Below are positions 56,431 through 64,000 of a DNA stretch of 64,000 nucleotides, piece after piece. The stretch is from assembly GCA_028753945.1 (NCBI GenBank), contig JAPNXP010000013.1, forward strand, positions 3,968,001 to 4,032,000, written 5' to 3'. The notes beneath the pieces were generated by a model. The model made no database searches, was not told where the DNA came from, and saw nothing but the letters and a program-made list of their open reading frames with translations. Source of the DNA: Hexactinellida sp. DTS-2022. Taxonomy: Eukaryota; Porifera; Hexactinellida. Numbering within the stretch: position 1 is the first letter of the stretch; each line of letters opens with the position of its first letter. Made by a program: the position numbers and the translations under genes.

Positions 56431-57193
56431 ATTGGAATCACTGCCTTTATTATTATTATTTTTATTATTTTTATTTTTTCTCCGTAGACGGTGCCCTGGC
56501 CAGAGCTTTATAGTTGATGGGCTGAAACTTGGCATGTAGTTGCGGAGGGACCGTCTAATTTGCACCTGGGGTCACGATTTTTTATTAACAAATTTTTGAC
56601 ACATCTTTAACACCTTTCAAATTTTGTCTGGTCCATAACTCAAAAATTGTTTTATTAAACCCCCAAATTTTATTTCACATTTGGATTCGCCATAAAATTC
56701 TGCGTCTGATGGGAGAAGAAATTATTCAATAAAGGGGTCAATTTCTGCCATAAATGGGGGTTGAAATTTCTTTGTTTACTCACACTTCAATTTCAATAAA
56801 ACTGTGAAATCTAATTCCATTGTTTTAACTTGTAATAATTATATTGATTTAACTTGTTAAATCCTACTCCAGTGATTCAACTTGCGATAATTATATTGAT
56901 TTAACTTATAAATTCCAGCTGGCTTCTATTTATTGTAGTATTACTATACAATGGATTAAATAAAATATTATAATATAAGGAATTTGTTGACTTAATTCAA
57001 CTTAACCGTGGATAACATTGCTAAAATAAATAACAAATAATATAATTTATTATCAATACATAATTATGGATTAATGGCATTAAACTCAAGATGGTTTATG
57101 ATATAAATAAACTTCAAATTTATCTACCGTTCCTTGTGACTCGGACCGATTAACAAATGGTTCTTGACTCCTTAAGGCGTTGATGACTTGGCG

Positions 57194-57322
57194 AAAAAAA
57201 ATCCAAAATTGCAGCCTGCGCCGACAGCATGTTCCTTTGGAGGCACTATCAATAAACAACCAACAAATATAGTGCCACCAAAGGAACATGCGTCGGCACA
57301 GGCTGCAATTTTGGATTTTTTT
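57194..57322 (+). repeat. Hairpin repeat, copy D
   Basis: Arms AATTGCAGCCTGCGCCGACA and CGTCGGCACAGGCTGCAATT; one mismatch in the stem relative to copy A. Confidence 0.88.
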
Positions 57323-58643
57323 ATATTATTATTATTATTTTTTTTATTTTTTCTCCGTAGACGGTGCCCTGGCCTGAGCTTTATAGTTGATGGGCTGAAA
57401 CTTGGCATGTAGGTGCGTATGGACCGTCTAATTTGCACCTGGGGTTACGATTTTTGATTAACGAATTTTTGACACATCTTTAACACCTTTCAAAATTTGT
57501 CTGGTCCATAACTCAAAATATGTTTTACTAAACCCCCAAATTTTATTTCACATTTGGATTCACCATAAAATTCTGCGTCTGATGGGAGAGAATATTTTCA
57601 AAAATAAGTTTAATTTCTGCCATAAATGGGGTTTGAAATTTCTTTGTTTACTCACACTTCAATTTCAGTAAAAGTGTTAAATCTAATTCTATTGTTTCAA
57701 CTTGTAATAATTATATTGATTTAACTTGTTAAATCTTACTCTATTGTTTCAACTTGAGATAAATATATTGATTCAACTTAAAAATTCCAGCTGGCTTCTA
57801 TTTAATTGTAGTATTACTATACAATGGATTAAATAAAATATAATGATATAAGGAATTTGTTGACTAAACTCAAATCACCGTGGATAACATTACTAAAATA
57901 AATAACTAATAATTTAATTTATTATCAATAAGTAATGAATGAATGGCATTAAACTAAAGATGGTTTATGATAGAACCGTTAAGATTTTACATACCACAAC
58001 AACGACAGATTATGTGATTATATTTACTTCTGCGTTAATATTATTGCACTGTTAATATACTGACGTAATTAATTATAATTAATTCAGTCAGTATATGACT
58101 TATATAGATGCTCCCAATTTGTTTATTAGGGGTTATCGAGTGTGCGGAATTGAAATTTGATGGACAAATTAATTAATTTATTATTTATGACAAAATAATT
58201 AAACTTAATAAATATAAGTTGACATTGAAATTGGTGTTAAATTATAAATAATATTAATAATTATATATACTAATTAATTAAATATCATAAATCTCAGAGA
58301 TCATAGAAGATAGAAACAAACTTTCAATTTATCAATTGGTCCTTATGCCAGGTACCACCTATACAAGTGGGTCTTGACATCTTGAGGTGATGATGACATC
58401 GTTAAAAAAATGTGTTTTTACAATTTTGCTAATTCGATATTAAAAATGGGTTAGTTCATGTTGGGTGATGACCCAACACTCACATAAAAAATGCTGAGTC
58501 ATCAGTTGTTATATTCTACTCAAACTTGAATATCGCTAAAAGGAAGTGAACTAAAACGAAACTTCCACCACTCGAAGGGTCGATGCCTTTTGTAACACCT
58601 TTTTGAAATGATTTAACACCTTTATAGTGATGATGACTTGGCG

Positions 58644-58772
58644 AAAAAAAAATCCAAAATTGCATCCTGTGCCGACAGCATGTTCCATTGGAGGCACTAT
58701 CAATAAACCACCAACAAAATATAGTGCCACCCAAGGAACATGCGTCGGCACAGGATGCAATTTTGGATTTTT
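58644..58772 (+). repeat. Hairpin repeat, copy E, with a paired substitution
   Basis: The left arm has GCATCCTGTGCC where other copies have GCAGCCTGTGCC; the right arm has the matching change, GGCACAGGATGC. Pairing is kept. Confidence 0.88.
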
Positions 58773-59474
58773 CTATATATTTTCAAATAATCGCTCGATT
58801 TTATCAGAAAATTGGCGTTATATAATTATTAACTCCATAACTTTGTATTAAAGTTGAAAATCGACGCGGCGAAATTTTATCTACTACTGATAAGGATCAT
58901 TTTTGAGGAATTGTTTTCTTCTCTCCGACTTATACTTTTTGAGATATGCCAGCTTTACAAAGGTCACTCCCCGGAAAATCAAACGGAATGTATTTGTATA
59001 AAATGACGGTGATTTTGACCTTTGGTGACGTCAAAAAGGTAAAAAAAATGTCCGAATCAAATTTTTCTTTTGGATTTGGATAGATAGCATGTCAAAGTAT
59101 AGCTAGGAAAGGTTAAACTAAATTTATCGTTTTTCATGAATTTACAATTATTCACCGCTATGTGGCCATATTATTTAATGCGAAGATGATTTTGACCTTT
59201 GGTGCGGTCAAAAAGGTCCTAATAGTGACAAATTTCGAATTTTTCTTTCAGAATCGGCAACCTGGGATGTCAAAGTATATTTGGAAATGCTAATACATGA
59301 AATATGGCATTTTGGTATATTTGTAAAAATGTGCCATTGTATCTCCTTAACAATGCAATTAATCTATTAGCCAAATAATATACGCCAGTGTGTGTGATAT
59401 AGATTGAAAAAAAAAAAATTAAAATCAAAATTCTGATTTAAATAAAAAAATCGGATTTTTTTGATTTTTTTATC

Positions 59475-60327
59475 ATGATTTTTATCAACCCTGTAATAGG
59501 AAGAACGCGTAACTTCTGGGGTAAACGAGAATTACAGCCTATTTGGTGGCCAGATGACCCTTTTGATAATATTTCGAGCAAGTCTACCAAATCTATCCTG
59601 CAGAAAATCAATTTGGCTTATTTAGACTCGCAGCAGGTAGGAACTATCCCTATAAATCTAATCAGAGATCGTTCACTAAACAGGATTAACACCTCCAATG
59701 TGTTGGAAGGCGATCTCAATCTCCCAGTTTCTACCTCGCATTCTCCCATTCTTCTCCAAGATGAGCAGATAACAAATGACTTGCCAGAAATCAATTCCTT
59801 AGATTAGTGGAGCGAATAAAGTGCCTCGTTATTCCCTGAATTTTCTCTTCAGCAACCCGAATCCACTGCTAAGCTTGTAGAATTACAACCAACATCTTCA
59901 TTGGCTGTACTAGCTGGCAGTAGCGGATTAACCATGGCGCACATGCGCCAGGCCCATGAATTCTAGGGGGCCCACACAAAAAATATCAAAATTGTCACAT
60001 AGGCGACAATTCTGATATGCGGTATATTATATTTCATTGATTTGGCATACATTTTAAGCAAAATAATATACAATCTATAATTTAAATTCATGCTCGCAAT
60101 TTAAATATGTTTATCTATCCCTACATTATTTTCACTCATATATGGGGCCAAAATCCCGCCTAGCGCCAGGCCCGCTCATAGTTAATCCGGCACTGCTAGC
60201 TGGTGCAATAAAATTAAGCCCTCTCACAACAACCATTCGTATTCTTGATGAAGTAACAAGATCACGATCGGTCACGATCGCTATATACACGAATTATCAA
60301 ATTAATACACATTCCCAACGGATATAA
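59475..60327 (+). pseudogene. Unrecognised coding relic interrupted by a MITE
   Basis: Frame 59475-59807 gives GRTRNFWGKRELQPIWWPDD, then LQKINLAYLDSQQVG and LNLPVSTSHSPILLQDEQ, and stops. A stretch in another frame (QQPESTAKLVELQPTSSLAV) reaches the MITE at 59918. Past it the frame continues IKLSPLTTTIRILDEV to a stop at 60327. Removing the MITE and one target copy joins VLAG to AIKL in frame. It reads like the end of a real gene or transposon protein (a WWP motif is visible), but I cannot name it. Confidence 0.4.
59918..60195. mobile_element. hAT-type MITE, 278 bp
   Basis: The ends CAGTAGCGGATTAACCATG and (reversed) CAGTGCCGGATTAACTATG, with a perfect 8-bp duplication CTAGCTGG (59910-59917, 60196-60203). 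Confidence 0.92.
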
Positions 60328-60452
60328 CCATCAATGCCTTTTGAGTAGTTTATTTTAATTTTATACATTAGTTTAATTTTGTAATTAACTTTTTTTACTA
60401 ACACTTTAGTTTCAGTAAAACTGTTAAATCTAATTTCATTGTTTCAACTTGT

Positions 60453-60577
60453 AAAAAATCCAAAATTGTAGCCTGTGCCGACGCATATCCCTTTGGAGGC
60501 ACTATATTTGGTGGTTGGGTAACTAGTAGCGCCTCCAAAGTCAAATGGTGTCGGCACAGCTGCAATTTTAGATTTTA
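60453..60577 (+). repeat. Hairpin repeat, copy F
   Basis: The most diverged copy (GTAGCCTGTGCC, GGCACAGCTGC), still able to fold. A short piece of composite body (TAATTTCATTGTTTCAACTT) precedes it. Confidence 0.82.
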
Positions 60578-60599
60578 TTATTATTATCCTAATTTGTAG

Positions 60600-61437
60600 G
60601 AGTAATTGATACACTTAAGAATATTTAATCAGTTTGCGGAAACTCCAAGAAATGATGCAAGTACGTATAATATTGCTAATTGATTCATTAATTGAAAGTA
60701 CGGTAAGAGAAACAGAATTTAATAATGTTTTTATGTTTTATATTAATAAAATATATAATGTTGTAAATGAAATGAGAAATAATGTGTGTATTAGAATGAA
60801 TATCAATTAAGTTATAATGAATCTGCATTAGAATCAGTATAAATTGTACGATCACCAACTTGACTGTAAATACAATGACGTTATTAATAATTATATCATA
60901 ATAAATTACTAACGATTTTATCCATAGATTAGTAACAATTCCAAAAATGGATTTAAAAAAGCGAGGAGATATATAAAAAACAAAGAAATCTACAATATGT
61001 TTAAAGAAAAAAAATTAATTCATGAAGCAAAGAAATATCTAGTGAGTTTTGTTCCCCTATTCCTAATATATTTTGTACTACACGTAGTTTATTCTTTTGT
61101 ATATAGGAAATATGCAACTTAGAAAACGAGAACAATTTGGCGGGCAAACTAATTGAAATAAATAGAGGAGATATATTACACAAACTTGGTTTACACACGC
61201 CCCCCGTTCTCTCTCACCTCCTGGCTCTAATTAATTTACTACAGTGACAACAATTACATAAATAACATTCTTATTAGATTAATTCTTTTCTTATTATACT
61301 ATATAATTAATTCTTTTCTTATTACTACTTATGTATACTATATAATTAAAACTCTATTTATATAATCTTATAATTGTAATTAGAATAATTTCGGATCAAA
61401 TGAAATATACGTAATTACGTATACCTTGTGCAATAAG
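60600..61437. other. No gene seen
   Basis: Very AT-rich; short repeats of TTAATTCTTTTCTTATTA near 61280-61330. Confidence 0.55.
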
Positions 61438-61449
61438 TATTTCCTGGTA

Positions 61450-62712
61450 GAGCTGTACCGGATACGGATATCCGGTGTTCAATTATCCGGTTATCCGGCT
61501 AAATATGTATTTGACAAATTATACCATAATATCACATCAAGAACAAGTTCTGCTTATTCTTGATTAATTTGTACATACACGTATACTAAGCTTGAGTTTT
61601 TAGGGCGGCTTCTAAAATAGTTTATGTGATTCCAAATTGATACAATATATGAATATGCTTTCAATCGCATTCACCTTTGGTAAATAAGATCTTTTCAATA
61701 ACATATTTATTTTCGATTCTTATATATTTTTTGTGATCGCTTTTCCTATTAGCTTGAAAGGTTGCATTTTTTATCAATCCCAGCATGAGTGAAATTTGGC
61801 ATTTTTCTCACTATCTAAGAACTATTCTTTCAGAGCACTCTGTAATTAATGTGATGCCAATACATATATCACGTGGTAAAAATCCTAAAATATATAGCAC
61901 GACACCACTGTTGAACTGTCACTGGAAAATTGGTCCCCGAAAAAATTGGTCCGGGGGACCAATATTCCATGGAATAATGATCCTAGCCTGAAATTTTTGG
62001 TCCCACAATGGGACCAATATTCCATGGAATTTTGGTCCGGGGGACCAAATTTACCCAAAAAAATTGGTCCGGGGGACCAAAATTCCATGGCAAAAATGGT
62101 CCTAGGACCAGTTTTCCATGGAATTTTGGTCTCGGATCAATTTTTTCGGGACCCAATTTTCCAGTGACAGGCTTATTCATAAATCTTTTGGTCCCAATAT
62201 GGCGAAAAATTGCCTAGGCTAAAATTCAAGTAAATTCGGTAGCTAAATAAACACAAACCTCAGAAGGACCAAATTTCCATGAAAATTTTGGTCCCCCCGG
62301 ACCAATTTTCCAAGGGGACCAAAATTTCCGTGACATCACCACATAAACCATTCACATCCAGAAATTTGCCAAAAATAAATAAATAAATGAAAATCCTCTT
62401 GTAGAAATTCACAACAAGGTGATCATAGTATTTTTCAATCAACTATTTCTGCTATTACATATTATCTAAATTCTACTCCAAGAATATCTATACAAGAAAA
62501 CCTGTACCAGACATTAGAACGACAGAAGAAATGGACAGTTAATGACCCTAGAGCTATGGAAATTCACTTTATATTCGGAGAGATAGTTATTCTTTAATTC
62601 ATACACAAAGACAATTGGGACCGTTATTCGGCCGGATAGTTGTTCATATCCGGTTCCGGCCGGATACCGGATTAGAACCGAATATCGGGTACAGACTCCC
62701 CCCGTACAGTCC
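61450..62712. mobile_element. CCGGATA-rich element, 1.26 kb, with nested element
   Basis: TATTTCCTGGTA is repeated directly at 61438-61449 and 62713-62724. The ends GAGCTGTACCGGATACGG and (reversed) GGACTGTACGGGG are only partly alike. Near both ends ATCCGGTTATCCGG-like repeats occur. No gene inside; a TGTCAC-family element lies within. Confidence 0.65.
61917..62335. mobile_element. TGTCAC-family element, second copy
   Basis: It runs from TGTCACTGGAAAATTGGTCC to GGGACCAAAATTTCCGTGACA, shown here to 20 bases: GGACCAAAATTTCCGTGACA. Centre repeats of ATTCCATGGAA. Reverse of 40442-40763 over much of its length. Confidence 0.8.
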
Positions 62713-63013
62713 TATTTCCTGGTATTTGCAAAACCACCTTGATTCATTATAAACCAATAAGTTAACATCAATTAAGATGTATTACTTGAATTCACCATCC
62801 ACAATTACCCCCATATACAAGATAATTACAGAATACTGCTTTAAATCTATGGAGAATTTCAATTCGGTCCCTCAAGGGCTGCTGATAAGAATCAGTGGGT
62901 GCACTTGGGACACACCTCAGTACCTTTCCCCGAAATTAACCCATAAATTACTAATTGCACCATGATCCCTGTTACATAAGCCAAATACAAATACGGCATA
63001 CTATCATATAGAC

Positions 63014-63552
63014 CATAGATGCATTATACGATCATACGTTATACGTTCGGGGAGCGTATAATGGATCATATATACGTATAATGGATCATATATACGTTCG
63101 AGCGTATAATCAACGTATAACAAATGGCCAACGTATGATACCATCATACGATGAAACTGAATTTAGTCAATTTAGTAAAAACTAAAACGTGACTATTAGT
63201 GATGCTAAGGAAGACAGGTTTCTTCGATACATAACGTATGGTAACGTATAATGAACGTATAATGAACGTATGATGAACGTATGATAACGTATGGTAACGT
63301 ATAATGAACGTATAATGAACGTATGATAACGTATGATGAACGTATGGTAACGTATAATGAACGTATAATGAACGTATAATGAACGTATGATGAACGTATA
63401 ATGAAAATCGTATAAAATCATTATACGTTATACGTCGTATGATGATTATACGTTTTGACCATATGATCCTCTAACGTATGATGGCATTATACGTTCACCT
63501 AACGTATAATGGCACCATATATACGTTATACGTTACGTATAATGCATCTATG
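63014..63552. mobile_element. hAT-type MITE made largely of an ACGTAT minisatellite
   Basis: Inverted ends CATAGATGCATTATACG and a perfect 8-bp duplication ATATAGAC (63006-63013, 63553-63560). Nearly the whole interior is ACGTATAATG-like repeats in both orientations. Confidence 0.92.
63226..63410 (+). repeat. 11-bp minisatellite
   Basis: About 17 units of AACGTATAATG, AACGTATGATG and shorter AACGTATGGT. Confidence 0.92.
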
Positions 63553-63584
63553 ATATAGACAAGCCAAATGTCTGGCACAGTTGC

Positions 63585-63640
63585 CAAAAAAGCAAGCCAA
63601 ATGCCTAGCACACTTTCCAAAAGGCAAGCCAAATGCTATC
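63585..63640 (+). repeat. ~32-bp tandem repeat, about 2 copies
   Basis: GCAAGCCAAATGCCTAGCAC followed by ACTTTCCAAAA, preceded by a variant copy. Confidence 0.75.
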
Positions 63641-63657
63641 TCGCACACCTCATAGAG

Positions 63658-64000
63658 CAGTGGTTCCCAACCTTTCTTAACTTATGAACCCCCTGATACC
63701 CGAAAATTTGGTGGTGCACCCCCAGGACATACCTAGGTCTGAAGGATTCTATTTACAAGGGCATCGATTATAAAAACAGGATGGGGGGTAAACATCGTAT
63801 GGTCTCATTTGGATGAAAAGCGTCAGTATGTAATAATATCACAAAGCATAGCCTACAGTACTCTATATAAGGCCTACCATCAAAGCTGATATTTTGCACC
63901 AAGGATGAAGTAGTGTACGATATTATTATTGACCCATAGTTATTTACATTTATCTCTGTACAGTTAGAAATATTTTAAAAATAGTTGGATTAACTTGTTA
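63658..64000 (+). mobile_element. hAT-type element, cut by the window end
   Basis: It starts CAGTGGTTCCCAACCTTTCT. From 63675 it matches 21420-21750 in reverse. No coding region in the visible part. Confidence 0.82.

Larger units (their letters stand above)
56450..58772 (+). repeat. Two composite repeat units, each ending in a hairpin
   Basis: Unit 1 (56450-57322) and unit 2 (57323-58772) both start with TTATTATT, then TTTTTCTCCGTAGACGGTGC, run through a shared AT-rich body, and end at GATGACTTGGCG plus a hairpin. Unit 2 is longer. The reverse of the 17.4-20.3 kb array. Confidence 0.88.
55887..59493. mobile_element. hAT-like element split by a composite repeat array
   Basis: It begins CAGGGTTGTTTGATTTAAAT and ends ATTTTTATCAACCCTG. 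Inner sequences also pair (TAAGGAGATACAATGGCA at 56042 with TGCCATTGTATCTCCTTA at 59334). The 8-bp flanks do not match (TTTGAATG, TAATAGGA), so two related elements may have recombined. The array at 56340-58772 lies inside. The remaining 58780-59400 has no gene. Confidence 0.65.

Noticed and set aside
63226..63410. CRISPR-like regular repeats
   Set aside because: Units are short, contiguous and without spacers; this is a minisatellite in eukaryotic DNA. The arrays at 49878, 50536 and 53618 were rejected for the same reason.
63182..63421. 79-codon frame with repeated YTFIIR/HTFIIR
   Set aside because: It is a translation of the ACGTAT minisatellite in a MITE.

Overview
The window is animal nuclear DNA, AT-rich, with few genes and many transposons. 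Five host genes or gene parts can be supported: an EOGT glycosyltransferase, an FKBP/TPR co-chaperone, a coiled-coil NHL-repeat protein, a DMAC1-like small membrane protein, and an unrecognised multi-exon gene. EOGT and NHL proteins of this kind point to a metazoan. Intronless genes, P-element/THAP relics and the general repeat style suggest a sponge or another early-branching marine invertebrate; that is inference.

Layout. 0.27-3.2 kb: a complete hAT transposon with a second hAT-type element inserted in its gene. 3.3-5.5 kb: a composite repeat with inverted arms, palindromic modules and a terminal hairpin. 5.5-10.4 kb: a Mutator-like (MULE) transposon with minisatellite termini, carrying four smaller insertions. 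11.3-14.6 kb: an apparently intact Transib/RAG1-like transposon with CACAGTG termini, a perfect 5-bp target duplication and an uninterrupted 712-codon transposase, the most notable object here. 15.2-17.2 kb: a broken P-element-type (THAP) transposase. 17.4-20.3 kb: a tandem 1.43-kb duplication of the composite repeat. 21.9-27.5 kb: a small spliced gene whose last intron holds a 5-kb element with a second DDE transposase gene. 29.4-38.5 kb: P-element/THAP relics on both strands, cut up by a 3.4-kb TA-flanked element with ~1-kb terminal inverted repeats and by several MITEs. 39.3 kb: DMAC1-like gene. 42-44.6 kb: a decayed Gypsy-type retroelement joined to a hAT fragment. 45.0-47.5 kb: FKBP/TPR gene and EOGT, both on the minus strand. 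47.9-53.7 kb: MITEs and minisatellites. 54.0-55.2 kb: NHL gene. 55.9-59.5 kb: a hAT-like element split by another composite repeat array. 59.5-64 kb: an interrupted coding relic and more MITEs, one with a dense 11-bp ACGTAT minisatellite.

The host genes have no evident joint function. The mobile elements record a layered history: many insertions have exact target duplications, and removing the insert often restores the reading frame of the older transposase beneath. No tRNA, rRNA, CRISPR or bacterial-type operon was seen.
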